A DNA stretch of 30,010 nucleotides, taken from positions 1 through 30,010 of the forward strand of contig DFBZ01000083.1 of NCBI GenBank assembly GCA_002366835.1, in the 5' to 3' direction. Below, in pieces: positions 1 to 7,887 of the stretch. The stretch is from Gammaproteobacteria bacterium UBA3067. Its GTDB lineage: Bacteria; Pseudomonadota; Gammaproteobacteria; Pseudomonadales; UBA3067. The notes beneath the pieces were generated by a model, which did not search any database, had not been told where the DNA came from, and saw only the letters and a program-made list of their open reading frames with translations. How positions within the stretch are numbered: the first letter of the stretch is position 1; each line of letters opens with the position of its first letter. Made by a program: the position numbers and the translations under genes.

Positions 1-326
1 ACTGCAGATAGAAACCAAAGAAACGGCAACTTTATAACAGACATTATCCATTCGTTACGGTCCTGATCAAAAGACCTGTCCGGAATATTATCAACTAATA
101 ACCCCGCGCTACAGGCGAATGCACAAAGCAACCCTGCTACGCTTCCGTATTGCACACTGAGAAGCACCACAACAATCCAAAATGGATGTGGCTCGATATA
201 TATAAAACGATCACCTTCAAAAAATATTTGATCCGCTATCAGACAAGCGCCAAGGAATACGATGATTTCCAATATTACAACTGATCTTATAGGTAAATTT
301 AGTGTAGATGATATTTTCGAGATCAT
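1..326 (-). CDS. pelD: PelD-like inner-membrane protein, N-terminal part (runs off the left edge)
   Basis: Reading the minus strand from an ATG at 326 gives 108 codons with no stop before the window edge. The product begins MISKISSTLN and has two or three hydrophobic segments: one at about residues 14-32, one beginning at the stretch PFWIVVVLLSVQYG (about 48-75), and one starting near the cut end (about 98 onward). The PHPFWIVVVLLSVQYGSVAGLL and WFLSA-type segments resemble the membrane region that precedes the GAF and degenerate GGDEF domains of PelD, the c-di-GMP receptor of the Pel synthase complex. It follows the PelB-like barrel gene in the same direction, which is the expected neighbourhood. 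The ribosome-binding site is weak. The c-di-GMP-binding part lies outside the window, so the identification rests on the membrane region and context. Confidence 0.72.
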   Translation of the reverse strand, partial: MISKISSTLNLPIRSVVILEIIVFLGACLIADQIFFEGDRFIYIEPHPFWIVVVLLSVQYGSVAGLLCAFACSAGLLVDNIPDRSFDQDRNEWIMSVIKLPFLWFLSA

Positions 327-605
327 TTTAACTATGCCTAGTCAATTATCAGTTGGAGTGTTTTGAATAACGCCTACTATAAAGTATAGGGCATCTCTAA
401 ATATCGGAGTGTTTATTCGAGAGCAAGAAAGCATCGCAAGGAAACTCGCACAACTCCATGAATGGAGAAGGTAGAGAAATGCTGCAGGAAGGCAAGGCCT
501 TGAGTGCGGAGCTGCCGCCGCTATCGAATAAAAAGGCATTTTTTAGAGGTGCTCTATCGTAAGATAGAAATTCCTTCGTATTTATTAAGGGGCTTAGAGT
601 CCGCC
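327..605. other. Gap between PelB-like barrel gene and pelD; pelC not found here
   Basis: In the classical order pelA-pelB-pelC-pelD a small lipoprotein gene (pelC) would lie here. I see no lipobox-bearing frame on the minus strand. The gap is instead mostly filled by a MITE-like element (387-556). A short hairpin CTATC-GTAA-GATAG at 554-567 lies just downstream of the barrel gene's stop. Confidence 0.6.
387..556. mobile_element. MITE-like element with imperfect terminal inverted repeats
   Basis: The left end reads TAGGGCATCTCTAAATAT (387-404). The right end, reverse-complemented (542-556), reads TAGAGCACCTCTAAA and matches it at 13 of 15 positions. A subterminal inverted pair, TTTATTCGA (412-420) and TCGAATAAA (524-532), lies inside. 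At 170 bp the element is too short for a transposase and the small open frames in it look like chance. The same 18-base tip recurs at 16832-16849. GGGCATCTCTAAA-type ends resemble those of IS5-like elements, but I could not assign a family. Confidence 0.6.
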
Positions 606-2150
606 CTAATTAAATAAATAGGCAATATTGCCACCTATCATTACGTAGTTTTCATCTTGATCAAGGTAAGATGACATTCCAGTTTGAATATAGAAGTTCC
701 ATTCAAAATTTGGCTTCACTCTATAGTTGGTTCTGACATAAGCAAATGGAGAGCGGGTTCTACTCTGGCTATCGTACTCAAGCCCTAACCTTGCATTGAG
801 GCTTAGATTATTTTGATATTGTTTGTTCCACCCGAAGTCAGCGACTTGCATCTCCCGTGACACCAAAGTAAAAGGATAATAGGAGATACCCATTCTACTT
901 GTATTGATTACTCGATTATTGATGTTTTCAAAATCTAGCCCGTAGCCAACTGATAGGCTTTTAGAAATTGGCGTAATAGCTTTCCGCCCTCCAAGTTGAA
1001 TACGATAGCTCTTCGCGGCAATGCCTATATCTAGATCATCAAATTTATACTGATTCAGAGAAAATGCGCTATAAATCGTAAGTTGATCTGGAAATCCTCT
1101 TCGAAAACCTAGCTGAATTTTGTCTTTTGCCCCATACCCAAGAATTGCTTCTGACGATTCATACCAAGGCTTGTTCCAACTGACATCAACAGAGGGTGTA
1201 CCATAGTCATTTGTTTTCGAGTAAGCCCAACCTGCGCCCCATATTTTATCCCCACCGAATACTGATATTTGTTGCGTCCCCCCATTCATTGGCATTTCTG
1301 CAGTAAAATTCACGCTATTTCTTGCCACATTGTAGGCTTTTAGACTCCCGTCTAGGGGGTTAACGATTTCCTTATCTTCTGCCTGGAGGCGAATGTACTC
1401 CATAGTAATAATATGGTTACTGATAAACACTGTTCGATCAAGTAAAGTGAGCTTGCTGATACTTAAATCGTTCGTTTCGGTATGTTGCCCAGCGGCCGAT
1501 ACTTTTGAGCCAAAGGTATTGCGCAGTCTTTTGCTTGCATTTATCGTAGCGGCTACCCCTGGTTTGAGTTCATTTGCTTTTTCGTATAAATCTAACGCCG
1601 CCCACCACCTTCCTGATGACTCCTCTATTCTCGCAAGATCCTTTATAAGATGAATATTGCCTGGGTCTTCTTTCATCATTCCACTGATAATCCGTCGTGC
1701 CTCAAGCGGATTTCCAGACTCTAGCGCCAACAAAGCCTTAGCACGCCCCCAAGCAATCTCAGAATTACTGGAGGCCTTGTTATTTTTTAATAATTCAGTG
1801 CTTTTTTCAGCAAAGAATAGAGACAAAATATTGCCTGTAGCCGAAAAAGTTACTTCAATATTTGAGTTTGGTTTTAGTAAAATAGTGTCGTAGCCGACCC
1901 ATATAGAAAGCAGCCGTGGGTATAGCTCGCTGAGTGCATCTGATAAATCTATATAGTTGATATGATGATCAAATTTGAACAGCAAGCCTCTGCCGGTGTT
2001 GCTATGCGTATACTGAAGTCGCTGCTTGAAAAATAGCTCTAGCCTTGCATTTGACCCCTCAATTTTAATTTCATAGCCTCTCGCTAACTCAGCATTGGCA
2101 CTTTGTATCGCCATAATTACTATTAGCAGAGTGCATACTATATACTTCAT
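606..2150 (-). CDS. PelB C-terminal-like outer-membrane protein (TPR plus beta-barrel)
   Basis: The 514-residue product has a clear signal peptide, cleaved after about residue 20 (QSANA|E). Residues 25-115 form a beta-rich segment whose hydrophobic pattern (RGLLFKFDHHINYIDL) recalls AMIN-like periplasmic domains. Residues 130-210 hold a few TPR-type helical repeats (ALLALESGNPLEARRIISG, DLARIEESSGRWWAALDLY). From about 250 on there are alternating aromatic beta-strands ending in AYLFN, as in outer-membrane barrels. PelB of Pseudomonas is one protein with periplasmic TPRs and a C-terminal export porin. Here the barrel with short TPRs is a separate gene, 78 bp after the TPR gene. Role inferred: outer-membrane export pore for the polymer. 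The upstream ribosome-binding site is weak. The barrel and signal peptide are seen directly; the PelB assignment relies on context. Confidence 0.7.
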   Translation of the reverse strand: MKYIVCTLLIVIMAIQSANAELARGYEIKIEGSNARLELFFKQRLQYTHSNTGRGLLFKFDHHINYIDLSDALSELYPRLLSIWVGYDTILLKPNSNIEVTFSATGNILSLFFAEKSTELLKNNKASSNSEIAWGRAKALLALESGNPLEARRIISGMMKEDPGNIHLIKDLARIEESSGRWWAALDLYEKANELKPGVAATINASKRLRNTFGSKVSAAGQHTETNDLSISKLTLLDRTVFISNHIITMEYIRLQAEDKEIVNPLDGSLKAYNVARNSVNFTAEMPMNGGTQQISVFGGDKIWGAGWAYSKTNDYGTPSVDVSWNKPWYESSEAILGYGAKDKIQLGFRRGFPDQLTIYSAFSLNQYKFDDLDIGIAAKSYRIQLGGRKAITPISKSLSVGYGLDFENINNRVINTSRMGISYYPFTLVSREMQVADFGWNKQYQNNLSLNARLGLEYDSQSRTRSPFAYVRTNYRVKPNFEWNFYIQTGMSSYLDQDENYVMIGGNIAYLFN

Positions 2151-2228
2151 GTAGGATATCTATTGTTGGTTGGTGTACCTACAATTAAAGTAAACGAGTA
2201 CCTAAATGTCCAAGTTATATAATGTGTA

Positions 2229-4097
2229 CTAAGTTTTTGCTAGCACCCGTCTAGCCTTATCTAAATATCCTTGCTCAATTAAAATTGTCGAATAATCTGC
2301 TCTCAGTTGTTTGTCAGAAGGGAAATCTTCAATGAGGCTTTCAAATTCCCTAATAGATTCAGCAGGTTTTATCAGCCTCAGAAATATGATGGCGCGCGTT
2401 ACTCTTATCCGCTTATCCATGACGGCAACCTTTTCAGTTTGGCGTAAGCTACGTCTGAAATACGCATCTGCTCTTTTCCCCTCTCCGTTTTCACGCATCG
2501 CCTCTCCCAAGTAGAATGCGCTTTCCCAGTCACCTTCGGTATCATCAAGGTAGCGCTTGAGATACGACTCTGCGTTCGGAAAATTTCCTTGTGAAAATGC
2601 CATCAGACCTAAATTATAATTTGCCTTTTGATTATGCGGGTGCTTTCTTGCAAGCTGTTGCCAGAGTTGCTTAGCTGTTGCGGCTAAGTTGGCTTGATTC
2701 GCGTATTCGGCCAAGCTTTCTATTCGGCTCGCATTCGTTGTTTTTTTCTCTTGGCCACGTAAATACGCTTTTATGTCCCTTTTGTTACCGGTTTCTGCCA
2801 ACGCAGTGAGGAAGGCTGATTCTAAATCTGGGTACAGGTCTAACCGTCTATTGCTTGATAACGCTATCACTCTTTCATTTTCACCGTATTGCGAAAGAAC
2901 CCTAATCCATCCCTCCAAATCACGGTTAGATGCACTTTTTGCTCTATGTTCAATCCAGTCAAGCTCTTGTGGTTTTGGCAGCGCTCCCCACATATAAAGC
3001 AACTGGCTTACATTCTTCCCTTCGGGGCCCTCATGCTCGGCGAGGTATCTAAATTGTTTGGTTGCCTCCTCTTTCCTTCCTATACCCAAAAATTTAAATG
3101 CAAGTTGTCTGCGCTCTGCTGCGTCTAAGTTTGGTGCGTCCAATTGCTTTTTCCATAGAAGTGCAATTTTGTCTGCCAATTTTGGGTCATTAGCCCATGC
3201 TTGCATTAGTGCTTGTTTATATAATTCGCTCAACTCTCCACTTTGACTCTTTGAGTTTTCTAAAAGTGTTACGACCTCTTTCATTTTGTTCTGATCAAAT
3301 AAGGTTTGAGCAAACAACTGCACACCCGATGGTCCTTTATACTGTGCGTGAATCTGCCTTGCCACTTCAAGTGATAACTCTTTATGGCCTTTTTGCGAGC
3401 TTGAATAATAAATACTCAGTAATTGGTCATAGTTTAATTCGCCACTTTTAATCCAGCTTAGTGCTTTCTCCGGTCTATTGGTCGAAAGAAGAAGCCTAAG
3501 ACGCATTTCTATATAAACAGGTGATACAAGGTCTAGCGATTTAGAATAGGCAGCCAAGGCGGTTTCTGCCGCAAAATAGTCTTTGAGATCAAGCTGTAAG
3601 CCAATTAACCTCCTATGTTCTTCATGGCGTGAAGGATCTTGCTCTACTCTTGACTTTAATATGGCAAGGGCTTCCTCTTTTCGATCGTATATTTCATACA
3701 AGTCTAAGAGGGCTTCGGTGTGATGAAAGGACGGGTTCTTTTCTAGCAGCGTCTCAAGTGAAAGCATATATTTGTATTGCTGATGTGATTCTTTGTACAG
3801 CTCGGCTAATTGCTCCAACATTTCAATGTCATTCGGCTTGCGCTGTAAATATCTCTTATAGATTTGAATACTCTTTTCTACTTCTCCTTGTTCTAAAAAT
3901 ATTTTTGCTAACGAATACAAGTTTGTTTTACTTGAAGGGTCGTCATCGAACAGCCGTTCGTATAGGGGGGCTGATAATTCCAGGTTCCCGTCTTTGAGAT
4001 AGATGAGGGCGAGCTCTTCCTTACCGGGGCTGATGACATAACTCGCCAATAACCCGCCAATCACCAGCAACATTAATGAAAACTTATCCTTTTTCAT
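2229..4097 (-). CDS. Membrane-anchored TPR protein, PelB N-terminal-like
   Basis: The 622-residue product starts with one hydrophobic helix (about residues 7-23, SLMLLVIGGLLASYV) with no convincing cleavage site, so it is probably anchored in the inner membrane with the rest periplasmic. The remainder is nearly all helical repeats of TPR type, for example LAKIFLEQGEVEKSIQIYKR near residue 65 and a strong set near the C-terminus. It ends at residue 622 with no beta-barrel. The ATG follows directly on the TAG of the PelA-like deacetylase gene (TAG|ATG) with GGGAGG eight bases upstream, so translation is very likely coupled. In Pel systems the PelB TPR region binds PelA and guides the polymer. 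Splitting it from the barrel would make this an inner-membrane scaffold for the two periplasmic enzymes; that role is inference. Confidence 0.72.
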   Translation of the reverse strand: MKKDKFSLMLLVIGGLLASYVISPGKEELALIYLKDGNLELSAPLYERLFDDDPSSKTNLYSLAKIFLEQGEVEKSIQIYKRYLQRKPNDIEMLEQLAELYKESHQQYKYMLSLETLLEKNPSFHHTEALLDLYEIYDRKEEALAILKSRVEQDPSRHEEHRRLIGLQLDLKDYFAAETALAAYSKSLDLVSPVYIEMRLRLLLSTNRPEKALSWIKSGELNYDQLLSIYYSSSQKGHKELSLEVARQIHAQYKGPSGVQLFAQTLFDQNKMKEVVTLLENSKSQSGELSELYKQALMQAWANDPKLADKIALLWKKQLDAPNLDAAERRQLAFKFLGIGRKEEATKQFRYLAEHEGPEGKNVSQLLYMWGALPKPQELDWIEHRAKSASNRDLEGWIRVLSQYGENERVIALSSNRRLDLYPDLESAFLTALAETGNKRDIKAYLRGQEKKTTNASRIESLAEYANQANLAATAKQLWQQLARKHPHNQKANYNLGLMAFSQGNFPNAESYLKRYLDDTEGDWESAFYLGEAMRENGEGKRADAYFRRSLRQTEKVAVMDKRIRVTRAIIFLRLIKPAESIREFESLIEDFPSDKQLRADYSTILIEQGYLDKARRVLAKT

Positions 4098-6473
4098 CTA
4101 TATCGCCTCCCTTTGGACGCTGACTATAGAGTATTGCTTTGTTATTTTTTGTAAAGGAATAAGCAGCTGGTTAGTTTCTTTCGTTTTGCTGATCAAACTA
4201 TGTTTACTGCCGTCAACATATTCCACGTCAATTTTGTACGAACCCTTATTTGGAACAAACCAGGTCATCTTGCCTTGGCCAAAGCCCCTCACCTTGAACT
4301 TAAAGCCTTCGCTTAATATTTCCAGCTGCTTTACGTCCCAACGACTATCTATGAGGTATGGGCGCTCTGCTTCTGGCGCGTGGCTTGAGGACGCTAGAGA
4401 TTTCGTGGCAATAATGGGCTCTGGGTAAGCGGGATCTAGGGCGACGTAAAGGCTGCCATGGGCGTGCGTTTGTCCAATAAGCCCTTTTGATTTGGAAAAA
4501 TCGACAGCTTTCAGTTCCGCGTGATCAAAGCGTATCGTCTGTAATTCGCCCCGACCTTTAACACGCCAACGATTTTCTGTCATTTTTTCAATTTCGGTCG
4601 TGTAAAAACCATCTGCAATACTCGCGAATTGGCTTGCGCTAATGGGACTGACAGACCGGGATGTCGCGTAATCCAAAACTTTTCGTAGTGCATTTAAACT
4701 TGCCAGCCGTTCCCCGCTATACATGTGATAATAGATATTCATTGGTTTAATTCGTATAGGGGTTTCCGTGCGCATTAGTGTTTCAACTAAATATTGAAAG
4801 CCATAAAATCGTTTTGTCCAAAAATTGGTATAGCTGTTTTCATTACTTGCTGATGCGTAAATTTGCTGTTCTCCACCCACCTTTCGTCCAATGGGCATTA
4901 CCCAGCTTATAGAGTCAAATTCACTATCAAAACGCGTATCTCCCCCATTTAGATTGCGAATGCCTAGTATTCTGCTTTCTCTTATAGCATCAGAAAAAGG
5001 AAGTGCATCTCCTGACCATTGCAGTAATTCAATGCGTTTATCAGCTGGCAACAGAGTTTCAATAAATTTGACTGATCCGGCGATGTCATGGCTTAGGTCA
5101 TACGGACCGTTATAGTAGGCGCGTGGTGTTCCGTACGTTTTCTGCACTTTTTCGACAATAGATGGGTACTTCATTGTGTTTCGGGCTAATAAGCCTGAGT
5201 CCAAAACGGGGCTGGTGCCGCTTGCACTTTTAGTGGCGCTAAGATTTAGAAAGCGCATTGCTTCATTCATTTTTGTTTTTGAAGCTTTGTAAAGCGTTTC
5301 AAATGCTGCTTCAGAGGCGACATTCTCATCGCGAAAGAAGTCCCAGTGATAGGGGTGGGAATAGGTATGGCTTCCGGCTTCAACATGGGGCAGTTTAAAA
5401 ATTTCTCGAGCCAACTCGGCAGCCCTGTTTGTACCAAACCATTGGTCATCAAGATCACCGGCGATGGGTGCGACTGTCACTGGCAGGTCAGAATATTTGA
5501 GGATAATTTCCTTGAGAACCACTTCTGCTGAAAGAGTTTGGTTATCCTTATATTTAGGCACCTTTGTAGGGTTTCTCCAACCATCACCATCTATATGGCT
5601 GTAATAAATTCTCCTTCCTGTTTGTGTCGTAGTGTCGGGGATGGGGAGATCATGTACCTCAAAAGCTTGCCGATAAAAAGCATAGGGGTTAAGGAACCAG
5701 TAACGTTTTTTCCCTGAATTGATTGTTATAGTTGCGTATCCCGGTGCAACATAGCTGCCCTTGCTACCGATAGTAATAACGTCAGATATTTTTCTGTCTT
5801 CACTGGTATTAGTAACGCTAGCGTAAGACGCCATACTGGGGTCTATCATTTGCAACTCTGGAAATGGTGGTAGCATACCTAAAAACGGCCTTTCGTAAGC
5901 CACCATATTTTCATCTTTAGCATGCAGCTCCAAATCAAAGGTCACGGATGACCACCTGCCAGTTTTTCTTAAACCCAGTATTTCCCAAAATTTTGCAATT
6001 AGATTTTTATCAGCAAGCTCACCCTTTTCATTTTTTTCAAAGCCATGGCTACCCATTACAACTATTTTTCGACCGTCCTCAGCTTGCTTTATTAGCCAGT
6101 GAAGAAGCGCGTTTGGATGTGGCACACCACTGCTTGGCAGCCATAATAAAATGCCACGTAAACCAAGAAGTGAGTCCGATGCAGGCAATGCTTCATGGAT
6201 ATCGTGATAACGCAGTTTAAGGCCAAGATGGTTCAGTGGCATTTCAGCCAACTGATGAATTTTTGTATTAAATGGCTGTTCGTTGCTGCGGCTATCGTAT
6301 AACGCGATGATTGTACGTGGGACCTCTACAGAAGCGCTTGCCTTTGCACTGACAAAATTGGACTGCATTAATATTACCAATGCAAAAATATAATTACTTA
6401 TGCAGATTCTCACAAAATAGGTTTTCCTAACGAAGCTAGGAACACGCTTTAGTGATGAGTAATTATATAACAA
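4098..6473 (-). CDS. pelA: PelA-like polysaccharide deacetylase (PelA without its hydrolase domain)
   Basis: The 791-residue product corresponds to PelA minus its N-terminal glycosidase. A signal peptide hydrophobic core at about residues 24-40 ends near FVSAKA. Residues 50-270 form a Rossmann-like region (VPRTIIALYDSR, MPLNHLGL). A deacetylase domain follows with YYSHIDGDGW (290-299, metal/catalytic Asp295 and Asp297) and SHTYSHPYHW (368-377, His369 and His373), matching the Asp and His-x3-His pattern of PelA. The last 180 residues are a beta-rich tail. The reaction is removal of N-acetyl groups from the Pel polymer in the periplasm. The listed start is TTG with AGAGGA six bases upstream. 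A GTG at 6413 would give a more ordinary short signal peptide. It lies 129 bp from the hydrolase gene and is fused stop-to-start to the TPR gene. Confidence 0.8.
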   Translation of the reverse strand: MLYNYSSLKRVPSFVRKTYFVRICISNYIFALVILMQSNFVSAKASASVEVPRTIIALYDSRSNEQPFNTKIHQLAEMPLNHLGLKLRYHDIHEALPASDSLLGLRGILLWLPSSGVPHPNALLHWLIKQAEDGRKIVVMGSHGFEKNEKGELADKNLIAKFWEILGLRKTGRWSSVTFDLELHAKDENMVAYERPFLGMLPPFPELQMIDPSMASYASVTNTSEDRKISDVITIGSKGSYVAPGYATITINSGKKRYWFLNPYAFYRQAFEVHDLPIPDTTTQTGRRIYYSHIDGDGWRNPTKVPKYKDNQTLSAEVVLKEIILKYSDLPVTVAPIAGDLDDQWFGTNRAAELAREIFKLPHVEAGSHTYSHPYHWDFFRDENVASEAAFETLYKASKTKMNEAMRFLNLSATKSASGTSPVLDSGLLARNTMKYPSIVEKVQKTYGTPRAYYNGPYDLSHDIAGSVKFIETLLPADKRIELLQWSGDALPFSDAIRESRILGIRNLNGGDTRFDSEFDSISWVMPIGRKVGGEQQIYASASNENSYTNFWTKRFYGFQYLVETLMRTETPIRIKPMNIYYHMYSGERLASLNALRKVLDYATSRSVSPISASQFASIADGFYTTEIEKMTENRWRVKGRGELQTIRFDHAELKAVDFSKSKGLIGQTHAHGSLYVALDPAYPEPIIATKSLASSSHAPEAERPYLIDSRWDVKQLEILSEGFKFKVRGFGQGKMTWFVPNKGSYKIDVEYVDGSKHSLISKTKETNQLLIPLQKITKQYSIVSVQREAI

Positions 6474-6496
6474 AAGAAATCCTCTAAATGACTACT

Positions 6497-6532
6497 AAAA
6501 AAACCGGTGTAACATCCCATGCTGTGATGGTT
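6497..6532 (-). terminator. Weak hairpin followed by T-run between the two PelA-like genes
   Basis: On the minus strand an imperfect stem, roughly six pairs with one bulge (AACCATC / GATGTT), is followed after a short GC-rich spacer by seven T (6503-6497). It could attenuate transcription inside the locus. The stem is poor, so this is a weak call. Confidence 0.2.
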
Positions 6533-6602
6533 CATCTATTTATACGTATTGCATTTCCATTAAATTATTCTATTTTTGATGTTTTATATAGCACTATAAC
6601 TT

Positions 6603-7490
6603 TCATGGCTCTTTTATTAATTTATCTAGTGCAATGGTGGAGACAAAGGGAGTGAAACCATTCGAACGCTGTGTGCTATAAATTGTTTTGATCCTCTCTT
6701 CATCTTTTGGATCACAATAATCTAAGGTATAGATCTGCAAACTCGGAAATTTTCGAGCGGCATTGTGTAGTATTTTCACCTGCTGTTTATATAGTTTTTT
6801 GTTTACTAATTCGTAACTTTTTGTTCCGTGGTTATAAGTACTATAGACAGATTCACCCAGTGTAATGTCAATGACATCACCCACTAATGGCAGTAGGTCA
6901 TAGCCCCGGTTTAACATGATTTTTATTTCTGGATAATTTAGACGTATGGCTTTAATTAGGTCTGCTGCGGAAGACGTCATACCCCTGTATTTAACTGGGT
7001 CGATTCTTTCAAGCTCTGAAGCATTGTCCATCGTATCGATAAAGATGCCTGAAAACCCTTGCTTTAATATGTTTGGAATTAATTCCTCAATTACTTTTTT
7101 AGTCCATCGTTGGTCGCGGAGATCAATCAAATAGCTGCCTGGCCAAAATTGATTTTCTCGCAGCAAAAGCCCTTTGTTTTCTACCTCCTTGTACCAACTA
7201 CGGTATTCTGCTACTTCACCCAGGCTGATATAGCCCAATACTGTTTTTCCCGACTCCAATAGTGGTGAAATATCTGGGTGCGCGTCGCTATCCAGAACCA
7301 CCAGTGAATAAGAGTCAAATGCCTCTGGGGGTAAGCTGTTGTGGTAATAAACAGCCCAAGGGGATAGCTGCCCTGCGAACAGGCTGGTGGGTTTTATCAA
7401 TAGTAAGGCAGCGAGAGACATTGCCAACCACGCTATCATCCCGCGAGAAATGCCGGTGTTGTTGGTTTTAAGAGAGTGTGATGAGCGCAT
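6603..7490 (-). CDS. PelA hydrolase-like glycosidase (GH114/GH166-type endo-alpha-1,4-galactosaminidase)
   Basis: The 295-residue exported TIM-barrel glycosidase has a signal peptide with hydrophobic core at residues 18-38, cleaved near SLFA|GQ. Family features are VLDSDAHPD (65-73), LGYISLGEVAEYR (85-97), GIFIDTMDN (148-156), MLNRGYDLLP (192-201) and LGESVYSTY (211-219). Asp152 and Glu213 sit where the acidic residues of the PelA hydrolase domain lie. PelA and fungal Ega3 hydrolases cut alpha-1,4-linked GalNAc/GalN chains, so the likely role is trimming or releasing the polymer in the periplasm. In Pseudomonas this domain is fused to the deacetylase encoded next; here it is a stand-alone protein with its own export signal. 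The ATG has a GTGAG-type ribosome-binding site. The fold is clear; the exact GH family and substrate are inferred. Confidence 0.82.
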   Translation of the reverse strand: MRSSHSLKTNNTGISRGMIAWLAMSLAALLLIKPTSLFAGQLSPWAVYYHNSLPPEAFDSYSLVVLDSDAHPDISPLLESGKTVLGYISLGEVAEYRSWYKEVENKGLLLRENQFWPGSYLIDLRDQRWTKKVIEELIPNILKQGFSGIFIDTMDNASELERIDPVKYRGMTSSAADLIKAIRLNYPEIKIMLNRGYDLLPLVGDVIDITLGESVYSTYNHGTKSYELVNKKLYKQQVKILHNAARKFPSLQIYTLDYCDPKDEERIKTIYSTQRSNGFTPFVSTIALDKLIKEP

Positions 7491-7640
7491 GAATTCTCAC
7501 TTTTCGCAAAATCAGATGATTAAACTTTGATGACTTAGGTCAGAAGAAAAATAAAATGGGGTAGTAAAGGCCACACAAGTAGATTGCTTCGCTGAGGCCC
7601 GCTTCGCCGCACACACTCACTGTGCTCATAAAGCAGACTC

Positions 7641-7785
7641 TAGCAGGCTGTTGAAATTCTACTGACTTGGCCATCTACTGCGTTAAAATCGCACTCAAAG
7701 TGCTCATTTACACGTGTAAACTCCGCTTTTTCGCTTGATTTTGCCTTATATCTGACTCAATTCAGCGAATTTCAACAGCCTGCTA
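7641..7785. mobile_element. MITE-like element with perfect 19-bp terminal inverted repeats
   Basis: TAGCAGGCTGTTGAAATTC (7641-7659) is exactly inverted at 7767-7785. The 107-bp core has no coding capacity. AGGCTGTTGAAATT-type ends are familiar from small dispersed elements in gammaproteobacterial genomes. It sits between two genes of the polysaccharide locus and may have separated a formerly tighter operon. Confidence 0.75.
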
Positions 7786-7826
7786 GGCGCTTTACGCCAC
7801 GCTTCGGATAGCCAAGGTAGGAGATT

Positions 7827-7862
7827 TCGACAGCCTGATCACTCGAGGCTTCAGGCTGTCGA
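7827..7862 (-). terminator. Perfect 12-bp hairpin after the CE18-like gene
   Basis: TCGACAGCCTGA (7827-7838) and TCAGGCTGTCGA (7851-7862) form a perfect stem with a 12-base loop, 26 bp past the stop of the CE18-like gene. No T-run follows, so it may be a REP-like hairpin or mRNA-stabilising end rather than an intrinsic terminator. Its CAGCCTG core also occurs in the ends of the neighbouring MITE. Confidence 0.45.
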
Positions 7863-7887
7863 TCCTAGCGAAATCAAATAACGCTAG

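Larger units (their letters stand above)
7491..7887. other. Intergenic region between CE18-like and PelA-hydrolase-like genes
   Basis: There is no gene. It holds a 145-bp MITE-like element (7641-7785) and a perfect 12-bp hairpin (7827-7862). The first 150 bases next to the hydrolase start presumably carry its promoter if the CE18 gene is not cotranscribed, but I see no convincing -35/-10 pair. Confidence 0.7.

Noticed and set aside
342..539. 65-codon minus-strand frame
   Set aside because: It lies almost entirely inside the MITE-like element and has a low-quality, non-family sequence.
6413..6473. GTG at 6413 as the start of the PelA-like deacetylase
   Set aside because: It would give a neater signal peptide, but the TTG at 6473 has AGAGGA at good spacing. 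Kept as an alternative only.
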